Positions 1 to 9,185 of a DNA stretch of 64,000 nt are shown here, piece after piece. The notes under the pieces are model-generated. The model worked only from the letters and a program-made list of their open reading frames with translations, was not told where the DNA came from and searched no databases. Every line of letters begins with the position of its first letter. Positions within the stretch are counted from its first letter, which is position 1. The position numbers and the translations under genes were made by a program. The stretch comes from Gammaproteobacteria bacterium LSUCC0112 (GTDB lineage Bacteria; Pseudomonadota; Gammaproteobacteria; Pseudomonadales; Pseudohongiellaceae), in assembly GCA_004535785.1 (NCBI GenBank), contig SPIB01000003.1:1-64000 (forward strand), written 5' to 3'.

Positions 1-33
1 CTTGGCCTGACGGTGGTGGCGTTGTGACGGGCC

Positions 34-91
34 GGGGTCGGAGGCATTGGGGTCGGAGGCATCTGCCTCCGACCCCAATGCCTCCGACCCC
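34..91. repeat. GTCGGAG palindromic repeat, GGCAT variant
   Basis: Two 15-bp units beginning GGGGTCGGAGGCAT face two complementary units ending CTCCGACCCC around a short centre. The whole can fold into one long hairpin. It belongs to the dispersed family described at the RAYT gene (59391-60122). The GGCAT/ATGCC centre marks a subtype shared with the copies at 11365 and 21069. Confidence 0.9.
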
Positions 92-251
92 ATTTGCCCT
101 TGCCTCCGCCCCCAAAAACCACTCCCCAAAAAAAAATATGAATTAGTTCGGAACTTAACGAAATTTAGTCAGTCAGATTGGTTGTAGGTAGATTGCAGAC
201 AAAATGTGGGTTTTGTTTCATTTATCTCTCCCTTGATAGTAGTAACTTCAA

Positions 252-282
252 AGCCTGGCTTTCACAAGCCGGGCTTTTTTTT
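252..282 (+). terminator. rho-independent terminator
   Basis: An 8-bp stem, AGCCTGGC pairing with GCCGGGCT (one G-U), has an 8-base loop and is followed by a run of T. The T-run is on the plus strand, so it ends transcription from the left. It may also stop VanZ transcripts arriving from the right, but the opposite side has only a short T-run. Confidence 0.7.
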
Positions 283-299
283 GTCTGATGCTTTTTGTT

Positions 300-734
300 T
301 CAGCCTTTTTGGGCCAGGCGCTGAGCCCACCAGAAACCCAACACAACACCCACGCCGTCGGCCAGCCAATCCATCACGCTGCCACTGCGCCCAGGCACCA
401 CCATCTGCAAAACTTCCGTCAGTGCCGCAAAGGCCAGCATCATGGCGATGATAGCCATCGCCCCACGGGTCGGTTGCCAAGCCCGACACACCAGAAACCC
501 ACTCACCGCAAACAGCATGCAATGCACCACCTTGTCCATCGGAAACTCAGACTCCGAGGGCGGCCTGATCGGCAACGCCATGATCGCCTTCAGCCACTCA
601 ATCACCGGCCCCGGCGTTACCAACACCAGCAAGACAAACACCAGCGAAATCACGGCCTGCATCTTCGGGGTCGGAGGGATCAAATTTTGTACAGATGTCA
701 ACTTCATAATTTTTTCCGGCTTACGATTGATCAT
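300..734 (-). CDS. VanZ-like membrane protein
   Basis: A small hydrophobic protein of 144 residues with about four membrane segments and the VanZ-family layout: a conserved D-K-x-x-H stretch (MDKVVHCMLF) after the first helix and a late 'DWLADGVGVVLG' segment. VanZ-like proteins are inner-membrane proteins whose role is mostly unknown; one confers teicoplanin resistance. The ATG overlaps the TGA of the LysR gene (ATGA), suggesting coupled translation. Residues around 18-24 (NLIPPTP) are encoded by a repeat arm, so the N-terminus was remodelled by the repeat. An internal Met at residue 10 (base 707) is an alternative start. Confidence 0.65.
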   Translation of the reverse strand: MINRKPEKIMKLTSVQNLIPPTPKMQAVISLVFVLLVLVTPGPVIEWLKAIMALPIRPPSESEFPMDKVVHCMLFAVSGFLVCRAWQPTRGAMAIIAMMLAFAALTEVLQMVVPGRSGSVMDWLADGVGVVLGFWWAQRLAQKG

Positions 735-754
735 TTTTTGATCTCTCCGACCCC
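667..754. repeat. GTCGGAG repeat with arms pulled apart
   Basis: A left arm GGGGTCGGAGGGATCAAA begins at 667 and the matching right arm, reading TTTGATCTCTCCGACCCC, ends at 754. About 45 unrelated bases separate them instead of the usual few. The right arm supplies the C-terminus and stop of the LysR gene and the start region of the VanZ-like gene. Confidence 0.75.
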
Positions 755-1648
755 AAACAAATCGCGGCAGTGGGCCAGGAATTGGCGGGTGATGCGCGTC
801 ATGGGGGCGTGATTGCTGGTGACAAAGGCGTACTGGTGGCGGATGTCGGGTCTGAATGGCCGCAGCACCAGTGCGTCGCCGGCATATTGCCGGGCGAGCA
901 TTTCATTGACAATAGCAATGCCGATATTGCCTCGCACCAGCGCGCACGCTGAGCCGACAGTATGAGTCTCAACACGGATCTGCATGGGGATGTTGCGCTG
1001 CGCAAACGCCTGTTCGATGTCGCGGCGAAAACTGCGGCCTTTGCCAAGCAGGATCAGCGGTTGCTGATGCAAGTCACGAACACTGATTTCCTGGTGGGCG
1101 CTCAGCGCATGCCCCACCGGCAACACACACACCGTGCCAGCCTCCAGCAGCGGCTCAGACGTCAGCCCCGGGTATTCAATCGGCAACTTGCTAAAGCCAC
1201 AATCCACGGCCCGCAGCGCAATCATCTTCAGCGAGGTTTCCACACCATGGGAATCGAGGCTGATACTCACTTGCGGATGCATGCGGATAAAGGACGACAC
1301 CACACTGGACAACAACCCCTCCGAAAAACTTGGCGGCGCAACAATTTTTAACTCACCGTAGTTGGCGTTGTGCAGATTACGCGCCAGCTCCGTGACATGC
1401 TCCACACTTTGCAGCGCAATCTCCACCTCAGGCATCAGCAACTGCGCCTCCTGTGTTGGAATCAAACGCCCTTTCTCCCGGTAAAACAACTCACCGCCCA
1501 CATCATCTTCCAAGATCTTCAACAAGCGACTGACACCCGGCTGCGTCAAATCCAGCTGCCGAGCCGCCGCTGTCGCCGACCCGGTCTGCATAATGGCGCG
1601 AAAACACTGCAAACTTTTCAGATTCATTTCCGGCAACTTGTTGTTCAT
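731..1648 (-). CDS. LysR-family transcriptional regulator
   Basis: 305 residues. The N-terminal winged helix-turn-helix (about residues 8-67, 'SATAAARQLDLTQPGVSRLL') is followed by the periplasmic-binding-like effector domain (about 95-298), the normal LysR size and order. It is divergent from the TonB receptor at 1801, the usual LysR arrangement, so it probably controls the receptor-carrier-hydrolase operon in response to that pathway's substrate. The shared upstream region is 1649-1800. The last residues (GVGEIKK and stop) are encoded by a repeat arm; the same tail ends the sulfotransferase at 16816-18432. Confidence 0.9.
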   Translation of the reverse strand: MNNKLPEMNLKSLQCFRAIMQTGSATAAARQLDLTQPGVSRLLKILEDDVGGELFYREKGRLIPTQEAQLLMPEVEIALQSVEHVTELARNLHNANYGELKIVAPPSFSEGLLSSVVSSFIRMHPQVSISLDSHGVETSLKMIALRAVDCGFSKLPIEYPGLTSEPLLEAGTVCVLPVGHALSAHQEISVRDLHQQPLILLGKGRSFRRDIEQAFAQRNIPMQIRVETHTVGSACALVRGNIGIAIVNEMLARQYAGDALVLRPFRPDIRHQYAFVTSNHAPMTRITRQFLAHCRDLFGVGEIKK

Positions 1649-1800
1649 GCCCGCACACTACTCCTGTCAATTTTTTGAAGAAGTCATAACGTTTTGTAAT
1701 GATACCATCAGCCTGCATCATAATATTGCATACATGGAAATTGCTACATAAGATCGGTGCTGATCAAAAACTTATAACAGCCCCAACGGGAGTCACCGCT

Positions 1801-4539
1801 ATGTCGTACCGATCCGTCATGCTTAACCGTCGTCTGCCACTTTGCAATGCCATCGCCCTTGCGATCAGCGGCTTCACTGTGATCGCTGCGCCCGAAGCGC
1901 TTGCCCAAACCGAGGGTGCTGTTCAGATTGAAGAGATCCGCATTGTCGGATCACGCATCATCCGTCAGGACGAAGTCTCCACCAGCCCGGTACAAACCCT
2001 GTCAGAAGCTGACCTGCGTGCCGATGGCTCCATGTCGATTGGCGAAACATTACAAAGCCTGCCGTTTGTTGGCCCCAGCCTGAACAACAACGGCTCTGCG
2101 GGCACCAGTCACGGCAGCAGCAGCCTGAATTTGCGTAACCTCGGCGAAAACCGCTCATTGGTGCTGGTCAACGGCCGCCGCTGGGTTAATGGCGCCGGCA
2201 CCCGCGGGTTCCGCGACTTTGTGGATCTGAACACCATTCCACAAGCAATGATTGAACGCATTGAAGTGCTGCAGGACGGCGCAACTGCTGTTTACGGCGC
2301 CGATGCCATCGCCGGGGTGGTCAACATGCACACCTACCAGAACTTTGAAGGCCTGCGCATCAAAACCAACTACGGCGAAACCGGTGAAGGTGACCGTGAA
2401 ACCCTCGGCATCGACATTCTGGCTGGACGCAATGTTGGCAACAGCAACTGGACAGTCGCGCTGACACACGTCGATCAAAAAGCCATTTTCACGCAAGACC
2501 GCGAACTCACTGCCATTCCGCTGAATGGCTTGAGTCTGGGGACACCCGAGTTGCTGTTCCGCGAAAGCAGCCTCGCGCCAGTCGTGGGATTCACCGTGCC
2601 GACCAACGGCATTACCCGTGACCCGGGCGCAGATGGCAGCAACCGTGCCAACTGGCGCGGCGCCAGAACCACCGACACCTACAACCGCTACGACAATAAC
2701 TACGTAGTCGGCCCGCTCGAGCGCACTTCATTGTTCGTGCAGAACACCACCACCTTCAGTGATGCCCTGCAGTTCAACGTTGAAGCGTTGTACAACAAAC
2801 GCAAGTCCGACCAACAGTTCTCTCAAGCCTTGTCTGTCATCCAGGGCAGCCGCGGGTTTACCATCCCCAATAACCCCGCTGTGAACCCCTTTGGCGTGAC
2901 CTTTGCGGGTAGCGATTTCCGCGTCACCGGCTTCCACACTGAAAACGGCTATCGCCAAAACCAGCAAGAGGTGGAAACCCTGCGTCTGGGCGCGGGCTTC
3001 AGCGGCGTGCTGGCCAATGACTGGCGTTGGGATGTGTTTTACTCGTGGGCCGAGAATGAAGCCAAATTCCGCTCTGTGAATCAAATGGACCTGGACCGCC
3101 TGGCCTTGGGCATGCGCAACTGCAGCACCACCGGGCTGACAGCCAATGTCAGCGACCTGGCCAGCGGGTGTGTGCCTATCAATCTGTTTAACCCCATGAC
3201 ACAAGCCATGGTTGACTACGTCAATTTCACCGGCAATGACAAAAATGCCGCCGAACAGACGGACTTTACCGCCAACCTGACCGGCGACATCATGGAATTG
3301 CCCGCAGGGCCCCTGGCCTTTGCCGCCGGTATTGAGTACCGCGAAGAATTGGGCCGCGACATCGCTGACGCCTATATCAATGCGGCACCCCGGGTAAATA
3401 CCTATCAGACCACCAGCTCCGCGCCGCGTGAAGGCACCAACGGCAAGTACGACCTGTCCGAAGCCTACGTGGAACTCAGTGTGCCGGTGCTCGCCGACCA
3501 GGCGTTTGCCAAAGATCTGCGCGTGGATCTGGCCACCCGCTTCTCCGACTACAGCACCTTTGGCGACACCACCAACAGCAAAGTCGGTGTGGTCTGGCGT
3601 CCTGTTGAAGACCTGATGCTGCGCGCCACTTGGGCGGAAGGTTTCCGTGCCCCGTCCATTCTGGAATTGTTTGAAGGTGCGCGCTCCACCAATATCCCGG
3701 TCAGCGATCCGTGCAGCGGCGGTGGCGCGGGCCTGATTGGTTGCCAGGGCGTACCCGGCAGCTATATTCAGCCGGAAGCTGCTGTCCCTGCCAGCGTCGG
3801 CGGTAACGGCAATCTGAACCCGGAAACCTCAGAAAATATCTCCTATGGTTTTGTGTATACACCCTCTGCGCTGCAAGGTTTCAGCGTCACCATGGACTGG
3901 TACGACATCAAAATCGATAACACCATCAGCACCTTTGGTGCGCAGAACCTGTTGAACCTGTGCGCCAGCACCGGCCAACGCTGCAACTTCATTGTGCGCG
4001 ACAGCAGTGGGGAAATTCAGGATCTGGCCGACGGCCCGATCAACCTGAACAGCACCCGCGTGCGCGGCGCCGATCTGGTTGCGCGATACGCACATGACAA
4101 CCGCTTCGGGGCATGGGAATACTCGCTGGGCGTCTCCAAACTGAGTGAAATTGTTGAAGAATCCACCTTGCCTAATGGCAACATTCAAGTGAATGACAAA
4201 CTCGGCAAGGCACTGCTGCGCGAAGCATTCCCGGAACTGCGCGCCAACTTCTCGGCCAGATGGCGTCTGGATCAATGGTCAGCCAACTACTCCGCCCGCA
4301 TGATTGGGGACACCGATGAAACAGTGGCCGGCGCGCCACGCCATATCGGCACCATGGTTTACCACAACGCCGCCGTGGGTTACGAGTTCAGTGATGCGCT
4401 CAGCGGCCGTCTGGGGATCGATAATCTGGCCGACAAAATGCCACCGGTATCACTGGTTAATACCAACATTAATTTTGATCAGAATACCTACAACGCCATG
4501 GGTCGTTACCTGTATCTTCAGGTGAACTACTCTCTGTAA
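1801..4539 (+). CDS. TonB-dependent outer-membrane receptor
   Basis: About 912 residues. A signal peptide ends near 'APEALAQ', followed by a TonB-box-like 'IEEIRIVGSRI', a plug domain ('RSLVLVNGRRWV', 'IERIEVLQDGATAVYGADAIAGVVN') and a C-terminal 22-strand barrel ending in an aromatic-rich strand. The frame is open from 1699, but ATG 1801 is preferred because GGGAG lies just upstream and a signal peptide follows directly. It heads an operon with a YfcC-type carrier (48 bp downstream), a CocE-type hydrolase and a CapA-like protein. The substrate is unknown; hydrolase and carrier suggest a small peptide-, ester- or amide-containing compound. Confidence 0.93.
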   Translation: MSYRSVMLNRRLPLCNAIALAISGFTVIAAPEALAQTEGAVQIEEIRIVGSRIIRQDEVSTSPVQTLSEADLRADGSMSIGETLQSLPFVGPSLNNNGSAGTSHGSSSLNLRNLGENRSLVLVNGRRWVNGAGTRGFRDFVDLNTIPQAMIERIEVLQDGATAVYGADAIAGVVNMHTYQNFEGLRIKTNYGETGEGDRETLGIDILAGRNVGNSNWTVALTHVDQKAIFTQDRELTAIPLNGLSLGTPELLFRESSLAPVVGFTVPTNGITRDPGADGSNRANWRGARTTDTYNRYDNNYVVGPLERTSLFVQNTTTFSDALQFNVEALYNKRKSDQQFSQALSVIQGSRGFTIPNNPAVNPFGVTFAGSDFRVTGFHTENGYRQNQQEVETLRLGAGFSGVLANDWRWDVFYSWAENEAKFRSVNQMDLDRLALGMRNCSTTGLTANVSDLASGCVPINLFNPMTQAMVDYVNFTGNDKNAAEQTDFTANLTGDIMELPAGPLAFAAGIEYREELGRDIADAYINAAPRVNTYQTTSSAPREGTNGKYDLSEAYVELSVPVLADQAFAKDLRVDLATRFSDYSTFGDTTNSKVGVVWRPVEDLMLRATWAEGFRAPSILELFEGARSTNIPVSDPCSGGGAGLIGCQGVPGSYIQPEAAVPASVGGNGNLNPETSENISYGFVYTPSALQGFSVTMDWYDIKIDNTISTFGAQNLLNLCASTGQRCNFIVRDSSGEIQDLADGPINLNSTRVRGADLVARYAHDNRFGAWEYSLGVSKLSEIVEESTLPNGNIQVNDKLGKALLREAFPELRANFSARWRLDQWSANYSARMIGDTDETVAGAPRHIGTMVYHNAAVGYEFSDALSGRLGIDNLADKMPPVSLVNTNINFDQNTYNAMGRYLYLQVNYSL

Positions 4540-4587
4540 CGTTCAGCGAGGTTGTTAATAACAAGAACCGCGTAAACAGGGGCACCC

Positions 4588-6000
4588 ATGAAAGATGAAA
4601 CCGCTGAGAAACTGAGCAAACAGACCAACCCCATTATTGTGCTGATGGGGATCCTGATGCTCGCAACCCTGCTCACGTATCTGGTGGATTCTGGCACGTA
4701 CCAGCGTGACGGCCGACTGGTCATCCCGGACAGTTACAGGGTTATTGAAAAAGAGCGGTCTTTGTCCAACCTGTTCAGCCTGCACTCTGGGATTCCTGAG
4801 TCTGAAAACGGTGAGCAGATCGCACGACCGGTCAGTGTGGTGGGCACGCTGATGTCCATTCCCACCGGACTGGAACGCATGGCGGGTCTGATTTTTATGG
4901 TGCTGCTAATCGGCGGCATGTTTGGCATCATGACCAAATCCGGTGCCATTGATGCCGGACTCGAACGTCTGCTGGGCACCGTGCGTGGCAATGTCTACGT
5001 ACTGGTCCCCGGCTTGATGTTGTTATTTGCCGCGGGCAGTACCTTTCTGGGACTGGCCTCGGAATACCTGCTGGTAATCCCGTTGATGGTGGCCATGGCC
5101 AATCGACTGGGTATGTCCAATCTGATGGGCCTGGCGATTGTGACGATCCCGGTGAAAGCCGGTTACCTGTCGTCGGTCACCAACCCACTGCCACTGACCA
5201 TTGCACAGCCGCTGCTCGGTCTGCAGATTTTCAGCGGTGCCGGGCTGCGTTTTGTGTACTTTTTGATTTTTACCCTCGTTGGCATCCTGTTTATGTTGTA
5301 CATGATCCGTCGCGCCGGTTTTGATCAGACGGTGAAAATCAGCTTTGGCACTGACCGCTTGTCACGGCGCCACACATCCATGCTGCTGGTGCTGCTGGCC
5401 GGTATTGCCGGCATTGTGTCTTTCTCCAATGAACATGGCTGGGGACACCATGAGCTGTCCAGTTTTTACATCGGCCTCGCCATTATTCTGGCGGCGCTCA
5501 GTGGCCTGGGAGCCAGCGGGGCTGCCGATGCCTTTGTCTCCGGCATGAAAAAAATTCTCATGGCCAGCATGCTGATTGGTGTGGCCTCGGCGGTGGCCGT
5601 GACGCTGGAAAATGGCCGCGTGCTGGACTCCGTGGTACATGGACTGACCAGCATCATTGGTACTGATAATGCTTACTTCTCTGCTGCGGGCATGTTTGGC
5701 TCACAGTTGATGCTGGATTTCCTGATTCCGTCCACCTCGGGACAAGCTGCGGTCGCCATGCCGATTCTGGGTCCCTTGGGGCAATTGACTGGCGTGCCAC
5801 CCCAAACCACGGTGTTGGCGTTTTTGTTTGGTAATGGCATTACCAATATGCTGACACCCACCTCAGGTACGCTGTTGGCTTATCTGGCGGCGGCACAAGT
5901 GGGCTGGGTACAGTGGGCAAAATTTATTGTGTGGTTGTGGGCCATTTATATTGTGCTGGCGTTGATGATGCTCACCTATGCCGTGGCCATTGGTTACTGA
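4588..6000 (+). CDS. YfcC/DcuC-type inner-membrane carrier
   Basis: 470 residues with about 12 hydrophobic segments. It resembles the YfcC family (C4-dicarboxylate anaerobic carrier/arginine-ornithine antiporter-like), including two re-entrant-like stretches 'GYLSSVTNPLPLTIAQPL' and 'GNGITNMLTPTSGTLLAYL'. The family carries amino acids, dipeptides or dicarboxylates across the inner membrane. Between an outer-membrane receptor and a cytoplasmic hydrolase, it is probably the inner-membrane step for the same substrate. The 13-bp gap to the next gene supports an operon. Confidence 0.8.
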   Translation: MKDETAEKLSKQTNPIIVLMGILMLATLLTYLVDSGTYQRDGRLVIPDSYRVIEKERSLSNLFSLHSGIPESENGEQIARPVSVVGTLMSIPTGLERMAGLIFMVLLIGGMFGIMTKSGAIDAGLERLLGTVRGNVYVLVPGLMLLFAAGSTFLGLASEYLLVIPLMVAMANRLGMSNLMGLAIVTIPVKAGYLSSVTNPLPLTIAQPLLGLQIFSGAGLRFVYFLIFTLVGILFMLYMIRRAGFDQTVKISFGTDRLSRRHTSMLLVLLAGIAGIVSFSNEHGWGHHELSSFYIGLAIILAALSGLGASGAADAFVSGMKKILMASMLIGVASAVAVTLENGRVLDSVVHGLTSIIGTDNAYFSAAGMFGSQLMLDFLIPSTSGQAAVAMPILGPLGQLTGVPPQTTVLAFLFGNGITNMLTPTSGTLLAYLAAAQVGWVQWAKFIVWLWAIYIVLALMMLTYAVAIGY

Positions 6001-6013
6001 TCAGGACGTTTTC

Positions 6014-7837
6014 ATGAGCAAGGTTCAGGTATTGAGTAATGTCATGGTGCCGATGCGCGATGGTGTGCATCTGGCCACCGACATTTATCTGCCGCACTGG
6101 GGCACCGGGACCTGGCCGGTGATCATGGAACGCACGCCCTATAACAAAGCTGGCGTCAGCCGATCCGAGTGTTCTGTGCTACACCCGACGCCGCGCACGC
6201 GCGCAGCCGTGGCGCATGAGTTTGCCAGCCATGGATTTGTAGTGGTGATGCAGGACTGTCGCGGTCGCTATGGCTCGCAAGGCATCTTCACCAAATACCT
6301 GAACGAGGCTGATGACGGGTACGACACACTGATCTGGTTACGCGAGCAAACCTGGTGCAACGGTCGCATCGGCACCATGGGTCTGTCATACGGTGCGCAC
6401 ACGCAAAGCGCCCTCGCCTGCCTGAATCCACCCGGACTTGCCTGCATGTTTATGGATTCGGGCGGTTTTTCCAGCGCCTACCATGGTGGCATTCGCCGCG
6501 GAGGTGCCTTTGAATTAAAGCAGGCCACCTGGGCCTATAAACATGCCTTGTTGAGCACCGATCTGGCCCGCGATCCGGCGCGGCTGCAAGCCTTGCAGAG
6601 CGAAGATATCAAGCAGTGGTTTTTGCAGATGCCCTGGTATCCAGGGCACTCGCCGCTGCGTCATTCACCCGAATACGAACAATACTTTTTTGAGCAGTGG
6701 CAGCATGGCCAGTTTGATGACTACTGGAAAAAACCCGGCCTCTATGCACAAGGTTTTTACGATCAATTTCCCGATGTGCCGGTCACCATCATCGGCAGTT
6801 GGTACGACCCCTATGTGCGCACCTGCCTCGATAATTTCACCGGACTGGCCAGCCGCAAACAATCTACGATGAACCTGGTGATGGGTTCGTGGACACATGG
6901 CGACCGGTCGCGCACCTATGCGGGTAACGTGGATTTTGGGGACGAATCCGTGCTCGATGGCAATGTGGCTACGGATTATTTCCAGATGCGTCTGGACTGG
7001 TTCACACGGTGCTTGCTGGATGACTCGACGGGGACATCAGTGCGTGGTTCACGTCAGGTAAGTTATTTCACCATGGGTGGCGGCAGCGGGCGGCGTAACG
7101 CGGATGGCCGTCTTCAACATGATGGCCATTGGCAACACAGTGAGCAGTGGCCGCCGCAACAATTGCGGCCTGCGCAGCTGGTATTGCGCGCCGATGGGGG
7201 GTTGGTGTTGGATGGCGCTGATGTGGCGCATGACCACGTCGATGCCTATCGGGAGTTTGTGTTTGATCCTGCCCATCCGGTGCCCACGTTGGGCGGCGCA
7301 CTGACTTCTGGCGATCCGGTGATGTTTGGCGGCGCATTTGATCAGGGCGGCGACAGCCGCGACGACGTGCTGGTGTTCCAGACACCGGTACTAAGTGAAG
7401 ATCTGGTTGTCACAGGTGCCATCGAAGCGCATTTATGGATTTCTTCCGATCAACCGGACACCGACTTTACCGTCAAACTGGTCGATGTATACCCGCCTTC
7501 CGAGGACTATCCGCACGGTTACGCGATGAACATCACCGACGGCATACTGCGTGTGCGCTACCGAGAAGGGTTTGATCGTGAGGTCATGATGACGCCCGGC
7601 ACTGTCTACAAAATTGTGATTGAACCGTTTGCCAGCAGTAATCGCTTTTGCAAGGGACATCGACTGCGGCTGGATATCTCCAGCAGCAACTTCCCGCACT
7701 TTGATATCAATCCCAATACCGGTGCGGCCGAAGGCAGCGCCGGTGAAAGACGACCGGCGCGAAATCGCGTCTATTGCTCAGCGCGTTACCCATCCCACGT
7801 GAAGATCCAACTTGAATCGACTTTGGAGGTACTCTGA
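6014..7837 (+). CDS. CocE/NonD-family serine hydrolase
   Basis: About 607 residues. An alpha/beta-hydrolase core has the nucleophile elbow G-L-S-Y-G-A (Ser about 125) and early motifs 'MRDGVHLATDIYLP' and 'QDCRGRYGSQG', typical of CocE/X-Pro dipeptidyl-peptidase S15 enzymes. The C-terminal jelly-roll domain (about 370-600) is also present. Such enzymes cleave acyl esters or amides, or N-terminal X-Pro dipeptides. ATG 6014 is chosen over the upstream in-frame ATG 5978 because the latter lies inside the carrier gene and AGGA precedes 6014. No export signal is seen, so it is probably cytoplasmic. Confidence 0.85.
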   Translation: MSKVQVLSNVMVPMRDGVHLATDIYLPHWGTGTWPVIMERTPYNKAGVSRSECSVLHPTPRTRAAVAHEFASHGFVVVMQDCRGRYGSQGIFTKYLNEADDGYDTLIWLREQTWCNGRIGTMGLSYGAHTQSALACLNPPGLACMFMDSGGFSSAYHGGIRRGGAFELKQATWAYKHALLSTDLARDPARLQALQSEDIKQWFLQMPWYPGHSPLRHSPEYEQYFFEQWQHGQFDDYWKKPGLYAQGFYDQFPDVPVTIIGSWYDPYVRTCLDNFTGLASRKQSTMNLVMGSWTHGDRSRTYAGNVDFGDESVLDGNVATDYFQMRLDWFTRCLLDDSTGTSVRGSRQVSYFTMGGGSGRRNADGRLQHDGHWQHSEQWPPQQLRPAQLVLRADGGLVLDGADVAHDHVDAYREFVFDPAHPVPTLGGALTSGDPVMFGGAFDQGGDSRDDVLVFQTPVLSEDLVVTGAIEAHLWISSDQPDTDFTVKLVDVYPPSEDYPHGYAMNITDGILRVRYREGFDREVMMTPGTVYKIVIEPFASSNRFCKGHRLRLDISSSNFPHFDINPNTGAAEGSAGERRPARNRVYCSARYPSHVKIQLESTLEVL

Positions 7838-9015
7838 TGGCCAATAATAATTTGGGGTCGGAGCCATTGGGGTCGGAGCTATTGGGGTCGGAGAGATCAT
7901 TTTTTGATCTCTCCGACCCCGGCAGCTCTGACCCCGGCAGCTTTGACCCCGGTCGACGCCAGTTCTTGTGGTGGTCGAGTTGTCTGGCCCTGTTGCCGCT
8001 CAGCGGCGGTTTGGTGGCACAAACGGGCGCGCGTAACAACGGGCTGACCCGGGTAACACTGGCCGGTCAGGCACTGATGAAATACCCGTTGTGCTCGCAG
8101 CCCTACGATGGCCTCGCCGAGGTAATTGCAGAGTTGCGCAAAGGTGATGTGATCTTTACCAATCTGGAAGTTGCCATACAGACAGCGGCCTCCGGTGCCC
8201 CAACCCGCGACACAGAGTTTTTCCACGCCGGTTCACAACAGACGCTGGATTGCCTGCACACCATGGGCGTCAATCTTGTTGCGCTGAGCAATAATCATGC
8301 CTTTGATCTGGGGACGGAGGGCATTGTTGCCACGCGTGATGCCGTTGCCGCCGCCGGTTTTGTCCATGCAGGCACGGGAGATAATGTCGCGCAGGCCAGC
8401 GCGCCGGGATACCTGACTACGCCGGCCAGCGCCGCGCTGGTGTCCATGGCCATGGGCCGAATTCGCGAAGGTGGCGCTGCCACCGCTGACCGACCCGGCG
8501 TCAACGAAGTACGTCTCGGTGCCGATCTGGTGCCCAACGCCGACGACATGGCACGCAATCTGGCCTCTATTGCCGAGGCCAAACGCCAGGCGGGCCTGGT
8601 GGTGGCTTACCTGCATAATCACGAGTGGGGCGAGGACATGGCCATCACCAAACCATGGGCGCGCGATTTCGCCCGCCAGTGCATCGACGCCGGTGCCGAC
8701 ATTTTTGTCAGCCACGGCGCCCCACTGCTTCACCCGATCGAAATGTACAAAGGCAAGCCCTTGCTGCACGGCCTTGGCAGTCTGGTGTTTCACTCACACA
8801 CCGACGTCGGCTACTACGTGCCCCAGGTCTGGGAAAGCGCCATCATCCATCTCGACTTCGACGGTGACACCCTGCGCAATCTCGAGATTGTGCCCCTGTG
8901 GACCAACGAAGTCGGCGACGACGCCGACAACCACTGGCCCACCCGCGGCCGCCCCCGCCTCGCCCACGGCGACCAAGCCGCCCGTATCCGCGCATTTCTG
9001 ATGTCCGGGATCTGA
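7837..9015 (+). CDS. CapA-family protein with repeat-expanded Tat leader
   Basis: 392 residues. The body matches the CapA/PGA-synthesis metallophosphatase-like fold ('TNLEVAI', 'LSNNHAFDLG', 'AYLHNHEWGED', 'SHGAPLLHPIEMYKGKPLLH'). CapA homologues act in poly-gamma-glutamate capsule or peptide metabolism; the activity here is unknown. The start is firm: GGAGGT six bases upstream, and the ATG overlaps the previous stop (TGATG). Residues about 6-39 are encoded by an in-frame palindromic repeat. Immediately after comes 'GRRQFLWW' and a hydrophobic stretch to about residue 62, a twin-arginine signal. Removing the repeat would leave an ordinary short Tat leader. Confidence 0.8.
   Translation: MANNNLGSEPLGSELLGSERSFFDLSDPGSSDPGSFDPGRRQFLWWSSCLALLPLSGGLVAQTGARNNGLTRVTLAGQALMKYPLCSQPYDGLAEVIAELRKGDVIFTNLEVAIQTAASGAPTRDTEFFHAGSQQTLDCLHTMGVNLVALSNNHAFDLGTEGIVATRDAVAAAGFVHAGTGDNVAQASAPGYLTTPASAALVSMAMGRIREGGAATADRPGVNEVRLGADLVPNADDMARNLASIAEAKRQAGLVVAYLHNHEWGEDMAITKPWARDFARQCIDAGADIFVSHGAPLLHPIEMYKGKPLLHGLGSLVFHSHTDVGYYVPQVWESAIIHLDFDGDTLRNLEIVPLWTNEVGDDADNHWPTRGRPRLAHGDQAARIRAFLMSGI
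7854..7950. repeat. in-frame GTCGGAG repeat, three arms per side
   Basis: Three 15-bp units starting GGGGTCGGAG precede an AT-rich centre, and three units ending GACCCC follow it; the outer right units have drifted (CTCTGACCCC, CTTTGACCCC). Each unit is five codons, giving LGSEP/LGSEL/LGSER on the left and SDPG-type repeats on the right. It lies wholly inside the CapA-like gene, between its start codon and Tat motif. Confidence 0.9.
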
Positions 9016-9017
9016 AG

Positions 9018-9140
9018 TTTGGGGTCTGATGTTTGGGGTCTGATGTTTGGGGTTGATGTTTGGGGTCGGATGTTTGGGGTCGGATGTTTGGGGTCTGATG
9101 TTTGGGGTCGGAGAGATCATTTTTTGATCTCTCCGACCCC
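9018..9140. repeat. tandem-expanded GTCGGAG repeat
   Basis: Six imperfect copies of a roughly 14-bp unit, TTTGGGGTC(T/G)GATG, run from 9018 to 9100. A complete palindromic copy follows, with centre ATTTTTT and right arm ending at 9140. Only the left arm has been amplified. The array is just after the CapA-like stop and before the next gene, so the 14-bp period does not affect a frame. Confidence 0.88.
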
Positions 9141-9185
9141 AATTTTTTGGTACAGTCTGTATCAACTCACTGTGGAACGGCCATC

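Larger units (their letters stand above)
1..299. other. left-edge intergenic region
   Basis: No complete gene is visible. A plus-strand frame is open from base 1 to a TGA at 25-27 and could be the tail of a gene outside the window, but it is too short to judge. The rest holds a palindromic repeat (34-91), an AT-rich stretch (115-250) and a plus-strand terminator (252-282). Confidence 0.4.

Noticed and set aside
288-812. Plus-strand open frame opposite VanZ and LysR
   Set aside because: His- and Arg-rich translation typical of the antisense of a real gene, with no family resemblance.
1699-1800. Upstream ATG of the first TonB receptor
   Set aside because: It would put 34 residues before a normal signal peptide and has no good ribosome binding site, unlike ATG 1801.
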